Below, one piece after another: positions 15,873 to 23,772 of a stretch of 64,000 nt of DNA; position 1 is the stretch's first letter, and every line of letters starts with the position of its first letter. The notes beneath the pieces are model-generated. The model was given only the letters and a program-made list of their open reading frames with translations. It was not told where the DNA came from and did no database searches. The DNA is from Methylorubrum populi (lineage in GTDB: Bacteria > Pseudomonadota > Alphaproteobacteria > Rhizobiales > Beijerinckiaceae). The translations under genes and the position numbers were made by a program. The DNA lies in NCBI GenBank assembly GCA_036946625.1, contig JAQIIU010000003.1, positions 1,811,001 to 1,875,000 on the forward strand, given 5' to 3'.

Positions 15873-18800
15873 CTGAGCGCCCGGTCCATCATTCCGATCC
15901 GCCGGGACTACAACCGCTTCGTCGCCGACGAGACGCTGGAAGACTACGCCCTGCGCTTCACCGCCAAGAAGGCGCGGCGCTGGTCGCCGTTTCGCATCGC
16001 GCAGACGGCACTCGGCTCGCTGTCGTTCCTGGCGCTCGAAGCGATCGGCGGCACGCTGGTGCTCGCCACCGGCTTCACCAACACCGTCGCCGCGGTCCTC
16101 GTCGTCGGGCTCGTCATCTTCGCCACCGCCGCGCCGATCACCATCTACGCCGCCCGCTACGGGGTCGATGTCGATCTCCTCACCCGGGGAGCGGGCTTCG
16201 GCTATCTCGGCTCGACCATCACCTCGCTGGTCTATGCCGGCTTCACCTTCCTGTTCTTCGCGATCGAAGCGGCGATCATGGCGCTGGCGCTTCAGCTCTG
16301 CTTCGGCCTGCCGCTGTGGATCGGCTACATCGTCAGCGCGGGGGCGGTGATCCCGCTGGTCGTCTACGGCATCCGGCTGATCAGCCGCTTCCAGATCTGG
16401 ACGCAGCCGCTCTGGATCGGCCTCAACCTGCTGCCGCTCGCCTGCATCCTGCTCTCGGGGCCGGTGCCGTTCGAGGCCTTCACCGGCTATCCCGGCATGG
16501 AAGCCGCGGGCGCGGGCTTCGACCTGCGCCTGTTCGGGCTCGCCTCCGGCATCCTGCTGGCGCTGCTGGCCCAGGTCGGCGAGCAGGTCGATTTTCTGCG
16601 GTTCATGCCGCCGCCCAAGGGCAAGGGCGATTGGCGCTGGTGGACCGGGGTGCTCTCGGCGGGCGCCGGCTGGATCGTGCCGGGGATGCTGAAGATCCTG
16701 CTCGGCGCCTTCCTGACGGTGCTGGCGCTCGGCCACGGCGTCTCGCCGGAGCGGGCCGCCGAGCCGACGCAGATGTACGCGGTGGCCTTCGGCTACGTCT
16801 CGGGCTCGCCCGGCGTCGCGGTGGCGCTCACCGGCCTGTTCGTGGTGATCTCGCAGCTCAAGATCAACGTGACCAACGCCTATGCCGGCTCGATCGCGTG
16901 GTCGAACTTCTTCTCGCGCCTCACCCACAGCCATCCGGGCCGGGTGGTCTGGCTCGTCTTCAACGTCGCCATCGCCCTGCTGCTGATGGAACTCGGCATC
17001 GACAAGACCATCGAGAGCACGCTGCCGCTCTACGCCTGCGTGGTCTCGGCCTGGGTCGGCGCGCTCGCGGCCGATCTCGCGGTCAACAAGCCGCTCGGCC
17101 TGTCGCCGCCGGGCATCGAGTTCAAGCGGGCGCATCTCTACGCCATCAACCCCGTGGGGACGGGGGCGATGGTGCTCTCGCTGCTGGCCGGCGGCCTCGT
17201 CCATGCCGGCCTGTTCGGCGCCGCGCTCCAGCCCTTCGCACCGATGCTGGCGCTCGCCGCCGCCTTCGCCGCCGCCCCTTCCATCGCCCTCGCGACCGGG
17301 GGCAAGCGCTACCTCGCCCGCGCGCCGCACACGGCCTGGGACCGGCCGGAGATCACCTGCCGGGTCTGCGAACATCCGTTCGAGGCCGAGGACATGGCCC
17401 GCTGCCCGGCCTATTCCGGGCCGATCTGCTCGCTGTGCTGCTCGCTCGATGCCCGCTGCGGCGACCTGTGCAAGCCGCACGGGCGCCTGGAAGCGCAGGC
17501 CCGCGACACGCTCGCCCGCGTGCTGCCGGCCCGCACCGCCGCCTGGATCGGCGCGCCGCTCGGCCGCTACCTCGCCCTGATGCTCACCCTCGTCACGGTG
17601 ATCGGGCTGATCCTCGTCATCGTCCATGCGGGTGCCGCCGCAGCCCATCCCGAGCACGGCGAGACCCTGCGCGCCGCGCTGACGAGCCTGTTCTTCATCC
17701 TGATCGTCATCCTCGGCGTCGTCGCGTGGCTGTTCGTGCTGGCGCAGGAGAGCCGCCGCGTGGCGCAGGAGGAGACCGCCCGCCAGACCGCCCTGTACGA
17801 GGCCGAGATCGCCGCCCACAAGGTCACCGACGCCAAGCTGCAGCAGGCCAAGGAGACGGCGGAGGCCGCCAACCTCGCCAAGAGCCGCTACGTGGTGGGC
17901 ATCAGCCACGAGCTGCGCACGCCGCTCAACGCCGTGCTCGGCTACGCCCAGCTTCTGGAGGGCGATCCCGGCATCCCGGAGCCGCGCCGCAACGGCATCC
18001 GGGTGATCCGCCGCAGCGCGCAGCACCTCTCCGGGCTGATCGACGGCCTGCTCGACATCTCGCGCATGGAGGCGGGGCGCCTCCAGACCCATCGCAACGA
18101 GATCCGGCTCGCCGACTTCCTCGCCCAGATCGTCGACATGGTGCGCCTTCAGGCCGAGGGCGCGGGCCTCAGCTTCCGTTTCACGAGGCCCGAGATCCTG
18201 CCGGCGGTGGTGGCGACCGACGAGAAACGCCTCCGCCAGATCCTGCTCAACCTCCTCTCCAACGCGATCAAGTTCACGGTGCAAGGCGAGGTCGCCCTGG
18301 GCGTGACCTATCGCGGGCAGGTCGCCGTCTTCTCGATCCGCGACACCGGGCTCGGCATCCCGGAGGGCGACCTCGGCCGGATCTTCGAGCCGTTCGAGCG
18401 CGGCTCGATGCCGGCCGCCCGCGCGGCGCCGGGCACCGGGCTCGGCCTCACCATCGCACACCTGCTGGCGCAGGTGATGGGCGGCGAGATCACCGTCGAG
18501 AGCCGGGTCGGGCAGGGCACCTGCTTCCGGGTGCGGCTGATGCTGGCCTCGGTGAACCGCCCGGCGCCCGCCGCGATGCCGGCCCCGGCGGTGCGACGGC
18601 CCGCCCTGGCGGAGCCCGGCCGCACCGTCCTCGTCGCCGACGACGACGCGGCCCATCGCGCCCTGATGCGCGAGATCCTGGAGCCGCTGGGCTTCACCGT
18701 CGCCGAGGCGCCGGACGGCCCGGCCTGCCTCGCGCTGGCCGGCGAGCGCGAGCCGGCGCTGATCCTGCTCGACATCGCCATGCCGGGGATGACCGGCTGG

Positions 18801-19256
18801 GAGGTGGCGAGGACGTTGCGCGAGACCGGCTTCACCGCCCGCATCGCGATGATGTCGGCCAACGTCCACGAGATCAGCCCGACCCGCGGCGCGGACGCGC
18901 CGCACGACGACATCATCGCCAAACCCTTCGACATGCAGGATTTCCTGGAACGGATCACAGGGCTCCTGGGCAGCGCCCGGCCGCGGCCCGCCCCGGCGCC
19001 GGAGGTCCGCCCGATCGAGCGGCCCCAAGGCCCGCCCACGCCCGCGAACGGGGAGAAGGTGCCGGCCGAGCACGTCGCCGCGTTGCTGCGCCTCGGCCGC
19101 ATCGGGCATGTGCGGGGCATCGAGGCCAAGCTCGCCGAACTGGAGGCCGATGCGGCCGTGCCGCCGGCCTTCGTCGCGCGAATGCGCAGCCTCGTGACGG
19201 CCTACGACATGCGCCGCTACGTCGGCGTGCTGGAAGGGCTCGCCCGCGATGCCTGA
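15873..19256 (+). CDS. NCS1 permease-like hybrid sensor histidine kinase
   Basis: About 1127 aa. Residues 1-480 are a multi-pass membrane domain resembling NCS1 nucleobase/cytosine permeases (opening motif RFVADETLEDYALRFT, about 12 hydrophobic segments). A cysteine-rich stretch follows at about 495-535 (CRVC...CSLCC...CGDLC), then two more membrane helices (567-628), HisKA with SHELRTPLN (His near 679), HATPase (LNLLSNAIKFT, GTGLGLTIAHLL) and a receiver with phospho-Asp in LILLDIAMPGM (near 967). It is likely a transporter-derived sensor acting on the adjacent response regulator. Start: no ATG fits; a CTG at 15873 has GAGGA 7 nt upstream, while GTG 15720 or TTG 15765 give longer, unconserved leads. 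Confidence 0.85.
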   Translation: MSARSIIPIRRDYNRFVADETLEDYALRFTAKKARRWSPFRIAQTALGSLSFLALEAIGGTLVLATGFTNTVAAVLVVGLVIFATAAPITIYAARYGVDVDLLTRGAGFGYLGSTITSLVYAGFTFLFFAIEAAIMALALQLCFGLPLWIGYIVSAGAVIPLVVYGIRLISRFQIWTQPLWIGLNLLPLACILLSGPVPFEAFTGYPGMEAAGAGFDLRLFGLASGILLALLAQVGEQVDFLRFMPPPKGKGDWRWWTGVLSAGAGWIVPGMLKILLGAFLTVLALGHGVSPERAAEPTQMYAVAFGYVSGSPGVAVALTGLFVVISQLKINVTNAYAGSIAWSNFFSRLTHSHPGRVVWLVFNVAIALLLMELGIDKTIESTLPLYACVVSAWVGALAADLAVNKPLGLSPPGIEFKRAHLYAINPVGTGAMVLSLLAGGLVHAGLFGAALQPFAPMLALAAAFAAAPSIALATGGKRYLARAPHTAWDRPEITCRVCEHPFEAEDMARCPAYSGPICSLCCSLDARCGDLCKPHGRLEAQARDTLARVLPARTAAWIGAPLGRYLALMLTLVTVIGLILVIVHAGAAAAHPEHGETLRAALTSLFFILIVILGVVAWLFVLAQESRRVAQEETARQTALYEAEIAAHKVTDAKLQQAKETAEAANLAKSRYVVGISHELRTPLNAVLGYAQLLEGDPGIPEPRRNGIRVIRRSAQHLSGLIDGLLDISRMEAGRLQTHRNEIRLADFLAQIVDMVRLQAEGAGLSFRFTRPEILPAVVATDEKRLRQILLNLLSNAIKFTVQGEVALGVTYRGQVAVFSIRDTGLGIPEGDLGRIFEPFERGSMPAARAAPGTGLGLTIAHLLAQVMGGEITVESRVGQGTCFRVRLMLASVNRPAPAAMPAPAVRRPALAEPGRTVLVADDDAAHRALMREILEPLGFTVAEAPDGPACLALAGEREPALILLDIAMPGMTGWEVARTLRETGFTARIAMMSANVHEISPTRGADAPHDDIIAKPFDMQDFLERITGLLGSARPRPAPAPEVRPIERPQGPPTPANGEKVPAEHVAALLRLGRIGHVRGIEAKLAELEADAAVPPAFVARMRSLVTAYDMRRYVGVLEGLARDA

Positions 19257-20166
19257 GGCGCAGCGCGACATCGTCCTCGTCGTCGACGATTCGCCCGACA
19301 CCCTGAGCTTCCTCACCGAGGCGATCGAGCGCTCCGGCGCGACCGTGCTGGTGGCGGTCGGCGGCGACCTCGCCCTCGACCTCGTGGAGGAGATCACCCC
19401 CGACATCATCCTGCTCGATGCGGTGATGCCGGGCATGGACGGCTTCGAGACCTGCCGCCGCCTCAAGGCCAGGGGCCGGCTCGCCCACGTGCCCGTCATC
19501 TTCATGACCGGGCTGTCCGAGACCGAGCATATCGTCAAGGGCCTGGAGGCGGGCGGGATCGACTACGTCACCAAGCCGATCGCGCCCGACGAGATCCTGG
19601 CCCGCATCCGCGTGCATCTGGCCGGCGCCCGCGCCGCGCAGAGCGCCCGCGCCGCGCTCGACACCGCCGGGCGCACGCTGTTCGCGGTCGATGCCGCCGG
19701 CTCGGTGCTGTGGTGCACGCCGCAGGCCGCACGGGTGCTCGCGGCGCTGGGCAGCCAAGCGGGAGAGGATCTGCCCCTGAGCCTGCCGCCGAGCGGGCGC
19801 GACTGGCTGCAGCGATGCCTCGCGGGCGGCGGCACCGCGCCGCTGGCGCTCACCGACGCGCAAGGGCGCGCCCATTCGCTCAGCTTCATCGGCCGCACCG
19901 GCCCGGAGATCCTGCTGCGCCTGTCCGGCGATCCCACCGCCGCCGGCCTGGAGCGCCTGCGCGAGCGGTTGCCGATCACCGGCCGCGAGGCGGAGGTGCT
20001 GCTCTGGCTCTCCCGCGGGAAATCGAGCCGCGACATCGGCGAGATCTTGGGCCTGAGCCCCCGCACGGTGACGAAGCACCTGGAGGGCATCTACGCCAAG
20101 CTCGGCGTCGAGAACCGCACCGCGGCCTCGGCGGTCGCGGCGCGGCACCTGCGCGACCTGGATTGA
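19249..20166 (+). CDS. LuxR-family response regulator
   Basis: 305 aa: N-terminal receiver (about residues 5-120, phospho-Asp in IILLDAVMPGMDGF, Lys in YVTKPIAPDE), a middle region that may be a degenerate PAS fold, and a C-terminal LuxR helix-turn-helix (LPITGREAEVLLWLSRGKSS to LGVENRTAASAVA). The gene overlaps the kinase gene by 8 nt, so the two form a cognate pair. Position divergent from urt-fmd makes that operon the likely target (inference). Confidence 0.9.
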   Translation: MPEAQRDIVLVVDDSPDTLSFLTEAIERSGATVLVAVGGDLALDLVEEITPDIILLDAVMPGMDGFETCRRLKARGRLAHVPVIFMTGLSETEHIVKGLEAGGIDYVTKPIAPDEILARIRVHLAGARAAQSARAALDTAGRTLFAVDAAGSVLWCTPQAARVLAALGSQAGEDLPLSLPPSGRDWLQRCLAGGGTAPLALTDAQGRAHSLSFIGRTGPEILLRLSGDPTAAGLERLRERLPITGREAEVLLWLSRGKSSRDIGEILGLSPRTVTKHLEGIYAKLGVENRTAASAVAARHLRDLD

Positions 20167-20182
20167 GCCCGGGTGTCGCGCA

Positions 20183-20283
20183 TCGTCATCGCGAGGCGAA
20201 GCCGAAGCGATCCAGGGCGCCGACCTCTCCGGACAGGTCGCGGTGCTGGATCGTTTCGCCGGCGCTCGCGACGACGGGGGAAG
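20183..20283. repeat. Dispersed intergenic repeat, variant copy
   Basis: Contains the family core GCGAGGCGAAGCC...TCCAGGGCGC...TCCGGACAGGTCGC...TGGATCG...CGCTCGCGA, shared with copies at 27330-27492, 34059-34223 and 50686-50848. This copy lacks the long flanks. It lies between the convergent regulator and SDR genes and can fold because its two halves are partly complementary. Confidence 0.75.
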
Positions 20284-20298
20284 ACGCGGGACCTCGCT

Positions 20299-21063
20299 CT
20301 AGCTCAGTGCCGGCTGGCCGTTCGAGGCCGAGAGGCCGCCATCGACCGGCAGGTTCACGCCGGTGACGAAGCGGGCGTCCTCGCTCGCCAGGAACGCGAT
20401 GGCGCCGGAGATGTCGTCGGGCTTCGCGCCGCGGCCCATCGGGATGCGCTCCTCGAACTTGGCGACGAGTTCGGGCCGGTCCTGCATCCCGGCGGTGAAC
20501 GGCGTGTAGACCAGCGACGGGTTGACCGCGTTGACCCGCACGCCGCCCTTCGCCTCGTCCAGCGCGACCGCGCGGGTGAAATTCGTCACCGCGCCCTTGG
20601 CCGCGCAATAGAAGCTGTGGTTCCAGTCGCCGCCGAGCCCCGAGACCGACGACACGTTGACGATGCAGCCGCGGGCTTCGCGCAGATGCGGCAGGGCGAA
20701 GCGCGTCATGTAGTAGACGCCGTAGAGGTCGGTCTCGATCACGGTCGAGAAATCGGCGACGTCGCCCTCGTCGACCCGGCCGAGATGGTCCTTGCCGGCA
20801 TTGTTGACCAGCACGTCGAGCCGCCCGAACCGGGCCATCGCGGCCTCGATCACGCCCCGGCACCGGTCGGCGTTCGAGAGGTCGGCGGTCTCCGCGTGCA
20901 CCTGCGCCGCCTCGATCCCGCCGGCGACGCGGGCCAGGCCGTCGGCGTTCCTGTCGGCGAGGACGAGGGTGGCGCCCTCCCGGCCGAATCGCCGCGCCGC
21001 GGCCTCGCCGATGCCGGAGGCGGCACCCGTGACGAGAACCACCTTGTTCGAAAACCGGCCCAT
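20299..21063 (-). CDS. SDR-family oxidoreductase
   Basis: 254-aa classical short-chain dehydrogenase/reductase. NAD(P)-binding TGAASGIGEAAARRFG near residue 12, NNAG at the fourth beta strand, catalytic Ser in NVSSVSG, and a YCAAKGA motif (Y-x-x-x-K) are intact; the C-terminal FVTGVNLPVDGGL is typical. Substrate cannot be told from sequence. The ATG at 21063 follows AGGAGGCCGC, a near-ideal ribosome binding site, so the longer frame upstream is rejected. Stands alone between convergent and divergent neighbours. Confidence 0.9.
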   Translation of the reverse strand: MGRFSNKVVLVTGAASGIGEAAARRFGREGATLVLADRNADGLARVAGGIEAAQVHAETADLSNADRCRGVIEAAMARFGRLDVLVNNAGKDHLGRVDEGDVADFSTVIETDLYGVYYMTRFALPHLREARGCIVNVSSVSGLGGDWNHSFYCAAKGAVTNFTRAVALDEAKGGVRVNAVNPSLVYTPFTAGMQDRPELVAKFEERIPMGRGAKPDDISGAIAFLASEDARFVTGVNLPVDGGLSASNGQPALS

Positions 21064-21469
21064 GCGGCCTCCTGTCCTCGGCGGCGGAGCGACGGGCTCC
21101 GCCCGAAGCCGATCCAACCGTACCCGGGGAGGCCGGTTCCGGCCGGTGACGGGAAGCCCGGACACGAAACCGCGAAGGGCGGATTCGCCGGAAACCGTCA
21201 CCGCGACGGCTTGAGGCGGCGCATGCAGGGGTGTACGGCGCAGGCGTCATGCCTTCGCCGCATTCCGGGGGAAAGCAGGCCGCCGTCTCGCTCGGGTGGG
21301 GCTCGCGCCGCGCCCGACGCCGCGCACGGCGATCCGGCGCACCGCGCCAGGGGCGGCCGCGCCTCGGGGATCGACCGGCCGGATCGGCCATCCCGTGGGG
21401 CTGCGGCGGCCCGAAAGAGCCACGCGTCACGTTGCTTACGCGCCATCCGTTGAAGGGGTCATAACGCCG

Positions 21470-22273
21470 ATGTTCCTTGCCAAGTCTTCCATGGCCAAGC
21501 CTTCCGTGCGCGCGCTGGGTGCGGCCGCGTTCCTCGCCATGGCGGGCCTGGGCGCCGGCCTGGGCGGGACCGCGTTCGCTCAAGCGAAGAAGCCGGCCGC
21601 CCCGGCGCCGACCCCCGCTCCGGCGCAGGCCCAGCCGGCCGCGCCCGCCGGCCAGCAGCAAGCTCAGAATGCCGGCCCGCAGATCATCAACGTGAAGTCC
21701 GAGCCGAGCCAGGCCGACTGGACCAAGGTCTGCGGCAAGGACCAGGGTTCGGGCACCGACGTTTGCTACACCACCCGCGACTTCGTGTCGGATTCGGGCC
21801 AGCCGGTGCTCGCCGTCGCGCTCTACGACATGAAGAACGCCGCCGCGAAGCAGGAAGTGAAGGTCGTCCGCTTCCTGCTGCCGCTCGGCCTGATGCTCGC
21901 GCCGGGCATGCGCTTCGACGTCGACGGCAAGGAAGTCACCGGCGGCAAGTTCGCGGTCTGCTTCCCCAACGGCTGCTTCGCCGAGGCCGGCGGCGTCTCG
22001 AACGAGCTGTTGAACGGCTTCAAGAAAGGCACCACCCTCAACGTCCGGGTCCAGAACCAGACCCAGCGCGAGGTGGTGTTCGCGGTGCCGCTCGCCGGCT
22101 TCGGCAAGGCCTTCGACGGCGCGGCCATCGACCCGAAGGTGCTCGAAGAGCAGCAGAAGAAGCTCCAGGCCGAGATGGAGAAGCGCAGCGAGGAGATGCG
22201 CAAGAAGCTGGAGCAGCAGGGCGCCGCCGCCCCGGCTCCCGCCGCTCCCGCCGCCAACGCCGCGCCAAAGTAG
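21470..22273 (+). CDS. Invasion-associated locus B family secreted protein
   Basis: 267-aa exported protein. A signal peptide (hydrophobic core LGAAAFLAMAGLGAGLGG, cleavage near AFAQA) is followed by an Ala/Pro/Gln linker and an IalB domain with paired cysteines (WTKVCG, DVCYTTRDF, FAVCFPNGCF). IalB-family proteins are widespread in Rhizobiales, are periplasmic, and mostly lack known function despite the name. The C-terminus is a charged, probably coiled-coil segment ending in Ala/Pro repeats. A rho-independent hairpin follows. Confidence 0.85.
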   Translation: MFLAKSSMAKPSVRALGAAAFLAMAGLGAGLGGTAFAQAKKPAAPAPTPAPAQAQPAAPAGQQQAQNAGPQIINVKSEPSQADWTKVCGKDQGSGTDVCYTTRDFVSDSGQPVLAVALYDMKNAAAKQEVKVVRFLLPLGLMLAPGMRFDVDGKEVTGGKFAVCFPNGCFAEAGGVSNELLNGFKKGTTLNVRVQNQTQREVVFAVPLAGFGKAFDGAAIDPKVLEEQQKKLQAEMEKRSEEMRKKLEQQGAAAPAPAAPAANAAPK

Positions 22274-22303
22274 GCCGCAACCTCCGCACGGTCTTCGAAA
22301 AGA

Positions 22304-22334
22304 AAGCCCCGCCGCGGTCGCCACGGCGGGGCTT
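22304..22334 (+). terminator. Hairpin terminator after the IalB-family gene
   Basis: AAGCCCCGCCG and CGGCGGGGCTT form a perfect 11-bp stem with a 9-nt loop, starting 31 nt after the stop and followed by CGCTTT. The U tract is weak but the stem is strong and well placed. Confidence 0.7.
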
Positions 22335-22527
22335 CGCTTTGGCTCGCGGAGCAGGGCACCGCACGGCCCGTGCAACCATGGGCGGAACGATGCGTTCAGC
22401 CTATCCCGGACCAGCCGGGCGGCAACAGTCAACCGCCAAGGTGTCGTTAAGGATGTTTCGCCGGCCCGCCTTCTGGATTGCGTGAGCAACGGTGACGAAA
22501 CGCACCGCGCCATCACGCTGCACAAGG

Positions 22528-22543
22528 TTAGGGGTTATTTAAC
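22528..22543 (+). promoter_or_regulatory. Near-consensus CtrA box upstream of a 29-aa ORF
   Basis: TTAG-N7-TTAAC differs by one base from the alphaproteobacterial CtrA consensus TTAA-N7-TTAAC. It ends 45 nt upstream of the small ORF at 22589. Binding is inferred from the motif only. Confidence 0.4.
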
Positions 22544-22588
22544 GGATCAAGGCGGCCGCGAGAGAGGAGCCGCAACGGAGTTCAGGTC

Positions 22589-22678
22589 ATGAGCCAGCGC
22601 ATCGAAGACATCAAGTTCATGGCGACGATGACCTTCGTCACCCTGTTCGGCACCTGCCTCACCGCGCTGGTGGGCTGA
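22589..22678 (+). CDS. Predicted 29-aa single-span membrane peptide
   Basis: ATG to TGA gives a 29-residue peptide: a short charged N-terminus (MSQRIEDIK) followed by an uninterrupted hydrophobic stretch (FMATMTFVTLFGTCLTALVG). GGAG lies 9-12 nt upstream of ATG. The gene sits alone in a ~500-nt gap between ialB and cobF with a CtrA-like box ahead. It is below the usual annotation limit; no family was recognised. A small inner-membrane regulator or assembly factor is possible. Confidence 0.5.
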   Translation: MSQRIEDIKFMATMTFVTLFGTCLTALVG

Positions 22679-22791
22679 ACCGTCCCGATCCGGACGCTCC
22701 CCTTATGCGCCGGATCCGTTAAGAAGTCGCTTCCATCCTTGGCCCCTCGCGGGGCCTTCGCCGGGACCGGGCCCGGCCGGAAGCTCAAGTC

Positions 22792-23550
22792 TTGCGACAC
22801 ATCCACGTCATCGGCATCGGCACCGGCAACCCGGAGCACCTGACGATCCAGGGCATCCGGGCGCTGAACGCGACCGATGCCGTCTTCGCCCTCGACAAGG
22901 GGGAGGCCAAGGCCGGCCTCGTCGGCCTGCGCCGGCGGATCTGCGACCGCTACATCGAGGGGCGGCCCTACCGCTTCGTCGAGGCGCCCGATCCCGAGCG
23001 CGACCGCCGTCCCGCCGATTACGGCGTGGCGGTGGACGACTGGCATGCCGCCCGCGCCGCTCTCTACGAGCGCCTGATCGCCGGGCATCTCGCCGAGGAC
23101 GAGCGGGGAGCCTTCCTCGTCTGGGGCGACCCCTCCCTCTACGACAGCACCCTGCGCATCCTGGAGCGGGTGCTCGCCCGCGGCCGCGTCGCCTTCACCC
23201 ACGACGTGATCCCCGGCATCACCAGCGTGCAGGCGCTCGCCGCCGCCCACCGCATCCCGCTCCACCACATCGGCGAACCGGTGCGGATCACCCCCGCCCG
23301 CCGCCTGCGCGACGGGCTCGGGGACGAGCCCGCCGCCACCGTGGTGATGCTCGACGGTGACCCGCGCTTCGACGGCCTCGACCCGGACCTGACCATCCAC
23401 TGGGGCGCCTATCTCGGCACGCCGGACGAGATCCTCGCGGCGGGCCGCCTCGGCGACGTGGCGGAGGAGATCCGCCGGCTGCGTGCGGAAGCCCGCGCCC
23501 GCCACGGCTGGATCATGGACACCTACCTGCTGCTGCGCCCGGCCGCCTGA
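22792..23550 (+). CDS. cobF: Precorrin-6A synthase (deacetylating)
   Basis: 252-aa SAM-dependent tetrapyrrole methylase of the aerobic cobalamin pathway; CobF methylates C-1 of precorrin-5 and releases acetate to give precorrin-6A. The N-terminal IHVIGIGTGNPEHLTIQG loop, FLVWGDPSLYDST and DVIPGITSVQALAA are family blocks. The start is TTG at 22792, needed to include the first beta strand. It is isolated here, whereas in many genomes cobF lies with other cob genes. Confidence 0.9.
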   Translation: MRHIHVIGIGTGNPEHLTIQGIRALNATDAVFALDKGEAKAGLVGLRRRICDRYIEGRPYRFVEAPDPERDRRPADYGVAVDDWHAARAALYERLIAGHLAEDERGAFLVWGDPSLYDSTLRILERVLARGRVAFTHDVIPGITSVQALAAAHRIPLHHIGEPVRITPARRLRDGLGDEPAATVVMLDGDPRFDGLDPDLTIHWGAYLGTPDEILAAGRLGDVAEEIRRLRAEARARHGWIMDTYLLLRPAA

Positions 23551-23772
23551 GCGTCCAAACGCGCCTTCGCGCTGCGGCATAATGTCGGCTCGGGGAAGCG
23601 GACAGTCGCGGGCGACGCCTCCCGGAACCGATTTCTTCCGCCCGCGCCGGCTGCGGCGACGAGGGCCGCCTCCGGCCGCTTTTTCGCCCTGGCAGAGGCC
23701 TTGCTTGGCCATCGCGAGGATGGACACTCCCCGGGTCGAACGAGAACCCGAACCATCCTTTGGGGGCGAGAT

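Noticed and set aside
15816..19538. 1240-aa minus-strand ORF opposite the kinase genes
   Set aside because: Arg/Gly/His/Asp-rich shadow of the kinase and regulator genes caused by high GC; no domain motifs.
21470..22273. IalB as a virulence factor
   Set aside because: The name comes from Bartonella; the family is common in free-living Rhizobiales, so no pathogenic role is implied.
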